NCBI RefSeq assembly: GCF_029537485.1
Contig: NZ_JARPUS010000001.1
Location: forward strand, 372,001-436,000
DNA: 64,000 nt
Reading direction: 5' to 3'
From: Pseudomonas sp. GOM6
GTDB taxonomy: Bacteria > Pseudomonadota > Gammaproteobacteria > Pseudomonadales > Pseudomonadaceae
Shown: piece by piece, positions 1 to 9,292 of the stretch
Layout: every line of letters begins with the position of its first letter
Numbering within the stretch: position 1 is the stretch's first letter
Notes under the pieces: model-generated
The model's database searches: none
What the model saw: the letters and a program-made list of their open reading frames with translations, nothing else
What the model was told of the DNA's origin: nothing
Program-made: the position numbers and the translations under genes

Positions 1-3000
1 AAATGGATCTGGCTGAGTTGCCGGAGGCCGAACTTTCCGCTCCGCACCTCGACGAGCTGCCGGAGCTGCACATCGAGCCTGAAATTGAGGCTCCGGTGGA
101 AGAGCTGCCAGAAGAGCTGCCGGCCCTGAGTGCCGAACAGTGGCATATCGAGGAAACCCTGCCCGCCTTGGGGGCTGAGCCGGTGGCCGAAGACATAGCG
201 GCCGTGACCGAGTCGAGCCTGGCGTCGGTTCAACCGCCTGTAGCGGAGGCCCCGGTGGTCGACCGCGACCCGGAACTGGTGGAGATCTTCCTCGAAGAAG
301 GCTTCGACATCATGGACAGCGCCAACGCTGCCTTGCTGCGCTGGATGAGCGATGTCGACAACACCCTGGAAGTGGAAGCCCTGCAGCGTGATCTGCACAC
401 CCTCAAGGGCGGTGCGCGGATGGCCGAGATCCGCGAGATTGGCGATCTGGCCCATGAGCTGGAGTTCCTCTACGAAGGCGTCGGTGACGGCCGACTGAAG
501 GCCAATGGCGATCTGTTCGGTGTACTGCAAACCTGTCACGACAGCCTGTCGTCGATGCTCGACGCGGTACGCGACAACCGAGCCGTCCCCGATGGCCTGG
601 AGCTGATCGCCACCATCAAGCGCCTGCGCGCCAATCCCGATGCGCAGTTGAGCATGCCAACCAGCGTGCATCTGCAACCGGCGCAGGAAGAGAGTGCGCC
701 GGCAGGCGATGACAACGATGAAATTCTCGACATCTTCCTGGAGGAAGGTGATGACCTGCTGGAGGCCATGGAGGCTGCCATTGGGCGTTGGGAGGCCAAT
801 CGCGAAGATGGCGCCGCCATCGACGAGCTGCTGCGCATTCTGCACACCCTCAAGGGCGGTGCCCGGTTGGCCGGACAGAAGCGTCTGGGCGATCTCAGCC
901 ACGACCTCGAACAACACCTGACCGAGGCGCAGCAGCAAGGCGCGCCTTGGCCGGATAGCCTGTTCCTCGATGTGCAGTCCGGCTTCGAAGGCCTGCAGAA
1001 GGAGCTTGATCAGCTGCGGCGGCGCCTGGATGACAGCCATGCGGCCGATTTGCAGCTTGCCCCTGCTATCGATCCGGCTCCGAGTGCCCCCGCACCGGTC
1101 ACGCTGAACACGCCCATTGTGGCCGCCAGCAGCCAGCCACAGGCGCAAGAGCAGACCAAGGTGCTGCCGTTCGTTCAGCGTGCGGCCGAGGCGGCGGCCA
1201 AGGCGGCCAGCCAGCGTGCCCCGCAGGAACTGGTCAAGGTGCCGGCGGAACTGCTCGAAGGCCTGGTCAACCTGGCCGGTGAGACCTCGATCTTCCGCGG
1301 TCGCGTGGAGCAGCAGGTCAGCGACTTCGGTTTCACCCTCGGCGAGATGGAAGCCACCATCGAGCGGGTACGCGATCAGCTGCGTCGCCTCGACATCGAG
1401 ACCCAGGCGCAGATCCTCAGTCGTTATCAGGCCGAGGCCGAGCGTGCTGGCTACGAGGACTTCGACCCGCTGGAAATGGACCGTCACTCGCAGTTGCAGC
1501 AGCTGTCGCGCGCCCTGTTCGAGTCCGCGTCCGACTTGCTCGACCTCAAGGAAACCCTGGCCACGCGTAACCGCGACGCCGAGACACTCCTGCTGCAGCA
1601 GGCGCGGGTCAACACCGAGCTGCAGGAAGGCCTGATGCGCACCCGCATGGTGCCGTTCGACCGCCTGGTGCCGCGTCTGCGCCGTATCGTCCGCCAGGTG
1701 GCAGGCGAGCTGGGCAAGCAGGTCGAGTTCCACGTTGGCAACGCCGAAGGCGAAATGGACCGCACCGTGCTGGAGCGTATCGTTGCGCCGCTGGAGCACA
1801 TGCTGCGTAACGCCGTTGACCACGGTATCGAATCGGCCGACAAACGTCGTGCCGCCGGCAAGCCGGACGTGGGCAACATTCGCCTGAGCCTCGGTCGCGA
1901 GGGTGGCGACATTCTCCTGACCCTGGCCGACGACGGTGGTGGCATTCGCCTCGACGCGGTCAAGCGCAAGGCCATCGAACGCGGCCTGATGGACGAGGGC
2001 AGCGACCTGACCGACCACGAGATCCTGCAGTTCATCTTGGAGGCCGGTTTCTCCACCGCCGAGAAGGTCACGCAGATCTCCGGGCGTGGCGTGGGCATGG
2101 ATGTGGTGCATTCGGAGGTCAAGCAGCTCGGTGGCTCGATGAGCATCGAGTCGACCCTGGGCGAGGGCACCCGTTTCCTGATTCGTCTGCCGTTCACCGT
2201 GTCGGTCAACCGCGCGCTGATGGTGCGCTCCGGTGAAGACCTCTATGCCATCCCGCTGAACACCATCGAAGGTATCGTGCGGGTTTCGCCCTATGAGCTG
2301 GAGGCCTACTACGGCCCTGATGCGCCGCGCTTCGAATATGCCGGCCAGGCCTACGAGCTGAAGTACCTGGGTGACCTGCTGAACAACGGTCAACAACCCA
2401 AGCTGGTGGGCCAGAGCCTACCGCTGCCGGTGATCCTGGTTCGCTCCAGCGAGCACGCCGTGGCGGTGCAGGTTGACGTGCTGGCCGGTTCGCGCGAAAT
2501 CGTGGTGAAGAGCCTCGGTCCGCAGTTCGCCGGCGTGCATGGTATTTCCGGGGCGACCATCCTCGGTGACGGCCGCGTGGTGGTGATTCTCGACCTGCTG
2601 GCGATGATCCGTGTGCGTCACGCCCATCTGCTCGGTCTGCAGCAGGCTCCGCGCCTGGTCAGTCCGGCGCCGGAGACGCTTGAGCACGATGCGGCGCGGC
2701 CGACTCTGGTCATGGTGGTGGACGACTCGGTCACCGTACGCAAGGTCACCAGTCGCCTGCTGGAGCGCAACGGTATGAACGTGCTGACGGCCAAGGACGG
2801 GGTCGACGCCATTGCCCAGCTGCAGGAGCACAAGCCGGACATCATGCTGCTGGACATCGAGATGCCGCGCATGGACGGTTTCGAGGTGGCCACTCTGGTG
2901 CGTCATGACGAACACCTGAAGGATCTGCCGATCATCATGATCACCTCGCGTACCGGTGAGAAACACCGCGAGCGAGCCATGGCCATTGGCGTCAACGAGT

Positions 3001-3077
3001 ACCTGGGCAAGCCGTACCAGGAGTCGGATCTGTTGGACAACATCCTGAAGCTGGTCAAGGACAAGGCCGATGACTGA
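1..3077 (+). CDS. chpA: ChpA chemosensory hybrid histidine kinase (C-terminal part, 5' end outside window)
   Basis: CheA-type kinase of the Pil-Chp system, which controls type IV pilus twitching and surface sensing through cAMP. The frame is open at the window edge, so only about 1025 C-terminal residues are present; P. aeruginosa ChpA is around 2,470 residues. In order I see two Hpt domains, each with an HTLKGGA phosphoacceptor motif (His codons at 396 and 843), a dimerisation segment near 1230-1700, and a HATPase with N box RNAVDHGIES, G1 DDGGGI and G2 GRGVGMD. A CheW-like domain (about 2200-2650) and a CheY-like receiver with phosphoacceptor Asp codon at 2853 follow. chpB overlaps its last 8 bases, so the genes are probably translationally coupled. 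Family, domain order and neighbours agree well. Confidence 0.95.
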   Translation, partial: MDLAELPEAELSAPHLDELPELHIEPEIEAPVEELPEELPALSAEQWHIEETLPALGAEPVAEDIAAVTESSLASVQPPVAEAPVVDRDPELVEIFLEEGFDIMDSANAALLRWMSDVDNTLEVEALQRDLHTLKGGARMAEIREIGDLAHELEFLYEGVGDGRLKANGDLFGVLQTCHDSLSSMLDAVRDNRAVPDGLELIATIKRLRANPDAQLSMPTSVHLQPAQEESAPAGDDNDEILDIFLEEGDDLLEAMEAAIGRWEANREDGAAIDELLRILHTLKGGARLAGQKRLGDLSHDLEQHLTEAQQQGAPWPDSLFLDVQSGFEGLQKELDQLRRRLDDSHAADLQLAPAIDPAPSAPAPVTLNTPIVAASSQPQAQEQTKVLPFVQRAAEAAAKAASQRAPQELVKVPAELLEGLVNLAGETSIFRGRVEQQVSDFGFTLGEMEATIERVRDQLRRLDIETQAQILSRYQAEAERAGYEDFDPLEMDRHSQLQQLSRALFESASDLLDLKETLATRNRDAETLLLQQARVNTELQEGLMRTRMVPFDRLVPRLRRIVRQVAGELGKQVEFHVGNAEGEMDRTVLERIVAPLEHMLRNAVDHGIESADKRRAAGKPDVGNIRLSLGREGGDILLTLADDGGGIRLDAVKRKAIERGLMDEGSDLTDHEILQFILEAGFSTAEKVTQISGRGVGMDVVHSEVKQLGGSMSIESTLGEGTRFLIRLPFTVSVNRALMVRSGEDLYAIPLNTIEGIVRVSPYELEAYYGPDAPRFEYAGQAYELKYLGDLLNNGQQPKLVGQSLPLPVILVRSSEHAVAVQVDVLAGSREIVVKSLGPQFAGVHGISGATILGDGRVVVILDLLAMIRVRHAHLLGLQQAPRLVSPAPETLEHDAARPTLVMVVDDSVTVRKVTSRLLERNGMNVLTAKDGVDAIAQLQEHKPDIMLLDIEMPRMDGFEVATLVRHDEHLKDLPIIMITSRTGEKHRERAMAIGVNEYLGKPYQESDLLDNILKLVKDKADD

Positions 3078-4089
3078 GAAATCTGCTGCTCGTATCGCGG
3101 TGATTGCCGACACCTCGCTGCAGCGTCATGTGCTGCAGCAGGCGCTGGCCGGTAGCGGATACCAGGTAGTGCTCAACAGTGACCCGGCACGCCTCGATGA
3201 GGAAGCGCTGTCGGCCTGCGAGACCGACCTGTGGCTGGTCGACCTGGCTCAGTCGGAAGACTCGCCCCTGGTCGATAGCCTGCTGGAAAACGCCAGTGCG
3301 CCCGTCTTGTTCGGCGAAGGTCATGCGCCGGAACGCCATTCGGAGAACTATCCGCGCTGGGAGCGCCGCCTGTTCGGCAAGCTCAAACGCCTGGTGGGTG
3401 ACCCGACTCAGGCTGTCGGGCCGAGCCTGGAGGCCCTGATGGCCGAGGCACAGCGCCCCGGTCGAGTAGACCTTCCCGCGGCGCTGGCCGATACGCCGCT
3501 GGTCGCCGGTGAGCCGGCGCGCCAGGTCTGGTTGTTGGCGGCTTCGCTCGGTGGCCCGGCGGCGGTGAAGGCCTTTCTGGATGCGCTGCCCGGCGGTCTG
3601 CCGATTGGTTTCGTTTATGCCCAGCATATCGATGCGACCTTCGAAGCCGCCTTACCCCAGGCGGTCGGCCGCCACAGCCAATGGCATGTGAATCCCGTGC
3701 GTCATGGCGATGCCGTGCGTTGTGGCGAGGTGGTGGTCGCTCCAATCAGTCAGGAGCTTGGCTTCGCCGACGATGGCCTGATGCAATTGACCGAGCGCCC
3801 CTGGCCGGAGCCTTACAGTCCGTCCATCGACCAGATGATGCTCAACCTGGCTCAGCAGTTCGGTGCCCATTGTGGGGTGATCGCCTTCAGCGGCATGGGC
3901 AGTGATGGCAGCGCAGCTGCTGCTTATGTGCGCCGCCAGGGCGGCGTGATCTGGACGCAGAAGGCTGACAGCTGCGCCTGCCCGAGCATGCCCGACAGCC
4001 TGCGCGAAGGTGGTTACAGCAGCTTCAGCGGCGAGCCGCGCGAGCTGGCCGCAGCTCTGGTCAATCATCTGGCCGAGCAGTGCGCCTGA
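3070..4089 (+). CDS. chpB: ChpB, CheB-type protein-glutamate methylesterase
   Basis: Methylesterase expected to demethylate the receptor PilJ in the Pil-Chp pathway. It has 339 residues. The C-terminal half is the CheB catalytic fold: the Ser motif ASLGGP, the His in YAQHID, and Asp in GMGSDG are all present. The N-terminal ~110 residues resemble a receiver domain (LVDLA at the expected phosphosite) but the rest of the receiver signature is weak, so phosphorylation control is uncertain. It overlaps chpA by 8 bp and is followed by chpC after 25 bp, in one operon. The order kinase-CheB-CheW-AraC-LysE matches chpABCDE. Confidence 0.93.
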   Translation: MTEKSAARIAVIADTSLQRHVLQQALAGSGYQVVLNSDPARLDEEALSACETDLWLVDLAQSEDSPLVDSLLENASAPVLFGEGHAPERHSENYPRWERRLFGKLKRLVGDPTQAVGPSLEALMAEAQRPGRVDLPAALADTPLVAGEPARQVWLLAASLGGPAAVKAFLDALPGGLPIGFVYAQHIDATFEAALPQAVGRHSQWHVNPVRHGDAVRCGEVVVAPISQELGFADDGLMQLTERPWPEPYSPSIDQMMLNLAQQFGAHCGVIAFSGMGSDGSAAAAYVRRQGGVIWTQKADSCACPSMPDSLREGGYSSFSGEPRELAAALVNHLAEQCA

Positions 4090-4114
4090 CTCACAGCCCT
4101 TTCAGGAAATTCCC

Positions 4115-4585
4115 ATGAGCCAAGATATCGCCCCGCAGAATAGCGTCAGCAGCCTTACCGCGCTGCTGGTGCCGCTGGCCGACCGTACCTTGCTGCTACC
4201 CAACGTGGCGGTCGCAGAACTGATTCCCTACCGCGCCCCGCATGTCACGCCTGGCCTGCCGGACTGGTTCCTCGGCCAGGTGGCGTGGCGTGATCTGCAG
4301 TTGCCGCTGCTGTCCTTCGAGGCGGCCTCCAATGGCCAGGCACAGATCGGTCCCGGTGCACGGGTCGCGGTACTCAATGCCATGGGCGGGCGTGACAAGG
4401 TCAAGTTCATCGCCCTGCTGGTGCAGGGTATTCCACGTTCGATGAAGGTCGAGGACAACCTGGTGCGCGCCAACGCCGAGCTGGAACCTCTGGAGCTGGA
4501 TGCTGTGCAGCTGGGCGAAGCCGTGGTGAAGATCCCCGATCTGGCTGGGTTGGAGCAAAAACTGGCGGATGCCGGCCTGATCTGA
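4115..4585 (+). CDS. chpC: ChpC, CheW-like adaptor
   Basis: Small CheW-domain protein of 156 residues, expected to couple a chemoreceptor to ChpA as a second adaptor beside PilI. The start is the ATG after TTCAGGAAATTCCC; longer in-frame starts would run back into chpB. The sequence has the CheW beta-barrel pattern: FLGQVAWRD strand, VLNAMGGRD turn and a C-terminal hydrophobic strand. It lies between chpB and the AraC gene, as in P. aeruginosa. No catalytic residues are expected. The identification relies on both the fold and the position. Confidence 0.9.
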   Translation: MSQDIAPQNSVSSLTALLVPLADRTLLLPNVAVAELIPYRAPHVTPGLPDWFLGQVAWRDLQLPLLSFEAASNGQAQIGPGARVAVLNAMGGRDKVKFIALLVQGIPRSMKVEDNLVRANAELEPLELDAVQLGEAVVKIPDLAGLEQKLADAGLI

Positions 4586-4586
4586 G

Positions 4587-5378
4587 GTGGGCTCGATTCG
4601 GCTGGCGCGGCTGGGCAATCTTGATGTCGCCTGCAGTAGCGTCGTCGGTCAGCAGTTCGAAAAGCACAGCCACGACGAGTTTGTCATCGGGGCCAACCTG
4701 CTCGGCGAAGAGCTGATCTGGCTCGATGGTCGCAGCTTTACCGCGGGCGTTGGCGCGATCACCACCTACAACCCCGGTGAGATCCAGGGGGGCGGCGCGC
4801 GTGCCGGCCTGCCCTGGCGTTATGTCAGCCTCTATATCCCCCCTGAGCAGCTGGCCATCCATCTTGGCCAGAGTTCACTGCAGTTCGAGCGTCCTTTGCA
4901 GCAGGCTCCAGGTTTGGCCAGCGAGCTGGCGCAGGCGGTTGGGTTGTGCCTGAGTGATGATGCGTTGTTACGCGAACGCGGCGAGGAGTGCGTGACCTTG
5001 CTGCTCGGGCGTATTGCCAGTGGCGCGGGTGTGCGCCTGTCGGCTCCGCGCGATGCCGGCTCGGGAGCTGTGCGGCGTCTGCAGGAGTTGCTGGCGGCCC
5101 GCCTGGAGTACACGCCAAGCCTGGATCAGATGGCGGCCGAGCTGGGACTTTCCAAGTTTCATCTGCTGCGCAGCTTTCAGCGCCACACCGGGCTCAGTCC
5201 ACGACAGTGGGCGATGCAGTTGCGCACCCGGCGAGCCCAGGGGTTGCTGCGTCAGGGCTTTACCGCGGCTGAGGTCGCTCATACCCTCGGTTTTGCCGAT
5301 CAAAGTCACCTCACCCGGCACTTCCGTGCGGCCTACGGCCTGCCGCCGGGACGCTATCAGGCACTTGTGCGCGAGTAA
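4587..5378 (+). CDS. chpD: ChpD, AraC-family transcriptional regulator
   Basis: Transcriptional regulator of 263 residues that begins with a GTG one base after the chpC stop, so it is very likely in the operon. The N-terminal ~150 residues look like an AraC cupin sensor (HSHDE-type motif near residue 30, read as KHSHDEF). Residues ~165-260 carry the double helix-turn-helix, including LDQMAAELGLSKFHLLRSFQ and the second-helix motif AHTLGFADQSHLTRHF. ChpD is known as the last regulatory gene of the chp cluster in P. aeruginosa, but its targets are not established. There is no strong ribosome-binding site upstream of the GTG, so the exact start is less certain than the gene. Confidence 0.88.
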   Translation: MGSIRLARLGNLDVACSSVVGQQFEKHSHDEFVIGANLLGEELIWLDGRSFTAGVGAITTYNPGEIQGGGARAGLPWRYVSLYIPPEQLAIHLGQSSLQFERPLQQAPGLASELAQAVGLCLSDDALLRERGEECVTLLLGRIASGAGVRLSAPRDAGSGAVRRLQELLAARLEYTPSLDQMAAELGLSKFHLLRSFQRHTGLSPRQWAMQLRTRRAQGLLRQGFTAAEVAHTLGFADQSHLTRHFRAAYGLPPGRYQALVRE

Positions 5379-5453
5379 GTGCAATCCGGTACAAGTCAGC
5401 GCCGAGAGGCCGCGGCAGACTTCTCGCCCATTGATGACGATGGGGTGTCCGTA

Positions 5454-6068
5454 ATGCTGGCGATCTTTCTTTCTGCCCTGGTTTTTGGCCTGGCCTTCTG
5501 TGCTTCACCTGGAGCGGTGTTCAGTGAAACCCTGCGCCGAGGCTTGGGCGGTGGCTTTCGGCCCGCGCTGCTGGTGCAGTTGGGCTCGCTGATCGGCGAT
5601 GCGTTGTGGGCGCTGATTGGCCTGTCCAGCCTGGCTCTGTTCCTGACCCAGGACAGCGTGCGCCTGCCGCTGACCCTGGCCAGCGCTGCCTATCTGGCCT
5701 GGCTCGGCGTGCAGAGCCTGCGCGACGCCTGGCACGCCCCGCTGGCGGATGACCCGGCGGTGGCTCAACAGGGGCGCGCAGCCTTTGGCGCCGGAGCCTT
5801 GCTGTCGCTGTCCAACCCGAAGAACCTGGTGTTCTGGGGTGCCCTCGGCGGTGCGTTGGCCGGCATCGTTGACGGCACGCCGAGTGAGGCGCAATTGGCG
5901 GTGTTCTTCGCCGGCTTCATGCTGGCGTCGCTGCTCTGGTGTTTCATCTGCGCGGCGCTGGTGGACTGGTTGCGGCGCCATACGTCATTGCTCTGGCAAC
6001 GTCTCAGTTACGCCGGCTGCGGGGTATTGCTGCTGGTGTTGGCCGGCCTGACCTTGCGCGGTCTTTAG
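5454..6068 (+). CDS. chpE: ChpE, LysE/RhtB-family membrane transporter
   Basis: Inner-membrane protein of 204 residues with about six hydrophobic segments and the LysE-family hallmarks: FCASPGAVFSE near the first membrane segment and NPKNLVFWGAL after the loop. Members export amino acids; a role in twitching is not established. I chose the ATG at 5454 because the longer frame to 5379 adds a polar, non-membrane stretch that other LysE proteins lack. It follows chpD after 75 bp and ends just before a strong bidirectional terminator, so it is probably the last gene of the chp operon. Confidence 0.88.
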   Translation: MLAIFLSALVFGLAFCASPGAVFSETLRRGLGGGFRPALLVQLGSLIGDALWALIGLSSLALFLTQDSVRLPLTLASAAYLAWLGVQSLRDAWHAPLADDPAVAQQGRAAFGAGALLSLSNPKNLVFWGALGGALAGIVDGTPSEAQLAVFFAGFMLASLLWCFICAALVDWLRRHTSLLWQRLSYAGCGVLLLVLAGLTLRGL

Positions 6069-6072
6069 AAAG

Positions 6073-6100
6073 CGAAAGCCCCGCCAAGGCGGGGCTTTCG
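6073..6100. terminator. Bidirectional intrinsic terminator
   Basis: A perfect 13-bp inverted repeat (arms 6073-6085 and 6088-6100) with a two-base centre sits between the convergent chpE and symporter genes. The outer bases give short U runs on either strand, so it can stop both operons. Confidence 0.85.
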
Positions 6101-6114
6101 TCAGATCGAGGCGA

Positions 6115-7605
6115 TCAGCGCTGGGACTTCAGCTCGGCCTTGATGTCGGCCTGCTCCTTGGCCAGGTTGGTTTCGGCCTGGGAGCTGGTCCAGTAGTCGG
6201 CGTTCTTGATGCCGAGCTTCTCCGGGTGGAAGACCGGGTCCTTGCCTTCCTTCTTCTGCGCCTCGTAGTCCTTCAGGCAGGTGTAGGCGATCTTGTGCAG
6301 CAGGATGATGGCGATGATGTTCAGCCAGGCCATCAGGCCCACGCCCAGGTCACCGAGGTTCCATGCCAGATCGGCGGTCTTGACGGTGCCGTAGACGGTC
6401 GCGGCGATGATGCCGAACTTCAACAGCAGGGTCATCCAGGGACGGTGGATCTTGCGGTTGATGTAGGAGATGTTCGTTTCGGCGATGTAGTAGTAGGCCA
6501 GGATGGTGGTGAAGGCGAAGAAGAACAGGGCGATGGCGACGAAGGCGTTACCGAAGCCCGGCATGATGTTCTCCATGGCGGTCTGTACGTAGCCAGGGCC
6601 TGCGGCGACACCGGCGATACCGGTGAACAGCGCGCTACCGTCCGGTGCCTGCACGTTGTACTGGCCGGTGATCAGCAGCATGAAGGCGGTGGCGGAGCAG
6701 ACGAACAGGGTGTCGATGTACACCGAGAAACCCTGCACCAGACCCTGCTTGACCGGATGGCTGACAGCGGCAGCAGAGGAGGCGTGCGGGCCGGTGCCCT
6801 GACCGGCTTCGTTGGAGTACACGCCGCGCTTCACGCCCCACATGATGGCCATGCCGAGGATGGCGCCGAAGCCGGCTTCCAGGCCGAAGGCACTCTTCAG
6901 GATCAGCGCGATAACGCCAGGCAGCTGCTCGATGTGCAGCAGGATGACGACCAGGGCGACCAGGATGTAGCCCAGCGCCATGAACGGCACCACCACCTGG
7001 GTGAAGTGGGCGATACGCTTGACGCCCCCGAAGATGATCAGGCCGATCAGGATCGCCAGGACTGCGGCGGTGACGGTCGGTTCGATGTCGAAGGCGGTCT
7101 GCACGCTGGAGGCGATGGAGTTGGCCTGTACGCCCGGCAGCAGCAGGCCGGTGGCGAAGATGGTGACGATGGCGAAGACCCAGGCGAACCATTTGATGCC
7201 CAGACCCTTCTCGATGTAGAAGGCCGGGCCGCCACGGTACTGGCCGTCGAGGTCTTCCTTGTACACCTGGCCGAGGGTGGATTCGACGAATGCCGAGCTG
7301 GCGCCCAGGAAGGCCACCATCCACATCCAGAACACCGCACCCGGACCGCCGAAGGTGATGGCGGTGGCCACACCCGCGATGTTACCGGTACCGACGCGGC
7401 CGGCGAGGGTCATGGTCAGGGCCTGGAACGAGGTGATGCCGTGCTCGTCGGAGCGGCCGCTGAGCATCAGCTTGATCATTTCTTTAAAGTGGCGAACCTG
7501 CAGGAAGCGGCCGCGCAAGGAGAAGTAGAGGCCGACACCCAGGCACAGATAGATCAGTGCGGGGCTCCAGACCAGTCCGTTCAGTGTCGAGACTAGTTCG
7601 TTCAT
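6115..7605 (-). CDS. Sodium:alanine/glycine symporter (AGCS family)
   Basis: Inner-membrane Na+-coupled amino-acid uptake carrier of 496 residues, the usual length for the AGCS (DagA/AlsT) family. It shows about ten hydrophobic segments and the family signature around residues 66-80 (AGRVGTGNIAGV), plus FIEKGLG-like and MWGVKRGVYSNEAGQG loops typical of the family. The ATG at 7605 has an AGGAG seven bases upstream. It is a single-gene unit convergent with chpE. Alanine is the best-documented substrate of relatives, but the exact amino acid cannot be read from sequence. Confidence 0.92.
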   Translation of the reverse strand: MNELVSTLNGLVWSPALIYLCLGVGLYFSLRGRFLQVRHFKEMIKLMLSGRSDEHGITSFQALTMTLAGRVGTGNIAGVATAITFGGPGAVFWMWMVAFLGASSAFVESTLGQVYKEDLDGQYRGGPAFYIEKGLGIKWFAWVFAIVTIFATGLLLPGVQANSIASSVQTAFDIEPTVTAAVLAILIGLIIFGGVKRIAHFTQVVVPFMALGYILVALVVILLHIEQLPGVIALILKSAFGLEAGFGAILGMAIMWGVKRGVYSNEAGQGTGPHASSAAAVSHPVKQGLVQGFSVYIDTLFVCSATAFMLLITGQYNVQAPDGSALFTGIAGVAAGPGYVQTAMENIMPGFGNAFVAIALFFFAFTTILAYYYIAETNISYINRKIHRPWMTLLLKFGIIAATVYGTVKTADLAWNLGDLGVGLMAWLNIIAIILLHKIAYTCLKDYEAQKKEGKDPVFHPEKLGIKNADYWTSSQAETNLAKEQADIKAELKSQR

Positions 7606-7863
7606 TTAGTGCTCCTAAGGCCATGGGTTTGCAGCAGCTTCCTTGTGGGAAAGCATGGAACCCTGGCGAATTGTTATTGGAGAGAGGTCGATGCGAGTGT
7701 GCACCGGCCTGGACATGCGCACCGAGGGAGTGGGCCACAAGGCGCGCCGTTGGCTTGCAGAGCATGCCAGAGGCGGACGCTCGCTCCGTTCATCCAAGTC
7801 ACATCTTGTTACGTCCAGGCGACAGATCGGGTCAGAAATGCGGCCTGACCAGATACAGTGGGT

Positions 7864-8583
7864 CTAAAAATCGCCCCACAGCTGTTGGGCCACCGCCAGT
7901 GCCACCACCGGTGCGGTTTCGGTGCGTAGCACGCGCGGGCCGAGCCTCGCGCTCTGGAAGCCGGCCGCTTTGGCCAACTCGACTTCGCTGTCGCTGAGGC
8001 CGCCCTCAGGGCCAATCAGAAAGGCCAGCGTTTGCGGCTTGGCGTGGCTCTGCAGCGGCGCCGCCACCGGGTGCAGCACCAGTTTCAGCTCGGCCTGCAC
8101 GCTGGCCTGCCACTCGTTCAGGGGCGCCGGCGGGTGGATGATTGGCAGTACCGAGCGACCACACTGTTCGCAGGCGCTGATCGCCACCTGGCGCCAGTGG
8201 GCCAGGCGCTTGTCGGCACGCTCGTCTTTCAGGCGCACTTCACAGCGCTCGGACACGATCGGAGTGATCTCGGCCGCCCCCAGTTCGGTGGCTTTCTGGA
8301 TCGCCCAGTCCATCCGTTCGCCGCGCGATAGCCCCTGGCCCAGGTGCACGCGCAGCGGGGATTCGGCCTGGCCCGGGAGTTGTTCGTGTAACTCCACCCG
8401 CACGGCCTTCTTGCCCACCTCGATCAGCTCACCCCGGTACTCCTGTCCGCTGCCGTCGAACAGTTGCACGGCGTCACCCACGGCGTGCCGCAGTACGCGG
8501 CCGATATAGTGGGCCTGGGCTTCGGGCAGCGCGTGCTGGCCAAGGGAAAGTGGGGCGTCGACAAAGAAGCGGGACAGGCGCAT
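7864..8583 (-). CDS. rsmE: 16S rRNA (uracil-1498-N3)-methyltransferase RsmE
   Basis: SPOUT-class enzyme that methylates U1498 of 16S rRNA using SAM. It has 239 residues from the ATG at 8583 (MRLSRFFVD); a GTG four codons earlier is possible but less likely, because family members start at the RxxRFF motif. The N-terminal PUA-like part precedes a C-terminal trefoil-knot domain with LIGPEGGLS and LGPRVLRTETA, both diagnostic. In P. aeruginosa rsmE sits next to bioA; here tpm separates them. All three read the same way and probably share transcripts. Confidence 0.95.
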   Translation of the reverse strand: MRLSRFFVDAPLSLGQHALPEAQAHYIGRVLRHAVGDAVQLFDGSGQEYRGELIEVGKKAVRVELHEQLPGQAESPLRVHLGQGLSRGERMDWAIQKATELGAAEITPIVSERCEVRLKDERADKRLAHWRQVAISACEQCGRSVLPIIHPPAPLNEWQASVQAELKLVLHPVAAPLQSHAKPQTLAFLIGPEGGLSDSEVELAKAAGFQSARLGPRVLRTETAPVVALAVAQQLWGDF

Positions 8584-8644
8584 GGTGTCATTCACGAAGG
8601 GCGGAGGTCGCTAGTTTAAGCCTGTGCCGAGCATCTGGCATGGC

Positions 8645-9289
8645 TTATCCGGCCGGTTGCAGGAGCCACACCACCTCGTCCGCCGGGCACTGCCCCTTGA
8701 GGCCGCCTTTCAGTGGCTGGCGGACCTGCTGCTGCAGGCGGTAGTGCGCGCCATACAGCTCCGTCAGTTCGTCTAGCGGCACGGAGAAGGGTGGCCCGGG
8801 CAGCAGGCTTTGCTCGTAGTCGAAGCTGATCAGCAGCTGGGGGGCGTGGGCGCTGATTTCGGTCAGGTGACGGGCGTAGTCCGGGCGCATACCGGGCGGC
8901 AGAGCCACCAGCGCAGCGCGGTCGTAGATGGCGTCAACCGGGCCGAGCCGCTCCGCGCTCAGTTCGAAGATATCGCCGACGAACACCTTGAGGTCGCCGC
9001 TTTCGTAGCATTTCAGCGTGGCGCCCAGGCTGTCGATTCGCGGCGTCTTGCCCTGTTCGGCGAACAGCTGCTGTACCGCCACCTCGCTCAACTCCACGCC
9101 CACGACCTGGTAACCGGCATTCAGCAGCCAGGCGATATCCAGGGTCTTGCCGCACAGTGGCAGCAGCACCCGGCTGCCCTTGGTCAGGGCCAGTGCGGCA
9201 AAGTGTTCGATCAGCAGCGGGTTGGCGGTCGGCTCGTGAAAGCCGATCTGGTTGTTCGCCCAGCGCTGGTGCCAGAAGTCATGTTCCAT
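8645..9289 (-). CDS. tpm: Thiopurine S-methyltransferase (TPMT)
   Basis: SAM-dependent methyltransferase of 214 residues. Bacterial Tpm proteins methylate thiopurines and also selenium and tellurium oxyanions, and they have been linked to tellurite tolerance. Start MEHDFWHQRW and the motif WANNQIGFHE are characteristic, followed by LLPLCGKTLD (SAM-binding loop) and IYDRAALVALPP. It starts 3 bp after the bioA stop, so it is translationally close to bioA. The placement between bioA and rsmE differs from P. aeruginosa, where tpm is elsewhere. Confidence 0.93.
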   Translation of the reverse strand: MEHDFWHQRWANNQIGFHEPTANPLLIEHFAALALTKGSRVLLPLCGKTLDIAWLLNAGYQVVGVELSEVAVQQLFAEQGKTPRIDSLGATLKCYESGDLKVFVGDIFELSAERLGPVDAIYDRAALVALPPGMRPDYARHLTEISAHAPQLLISFDYEQSLLPGPPFSVPLDELTELYGAHYRLQQQVRQPLKGGLKGQCPADEVVWLLQPAG

Positions 9290-9292
9290 CGT

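Noticed and set aside
4010..4114. Longer ChpC starting at 4010
   Set aside because: That part overlaps chpB in another frame and lacks a start context; the ATG at 4115 has a ribosome-binding site.
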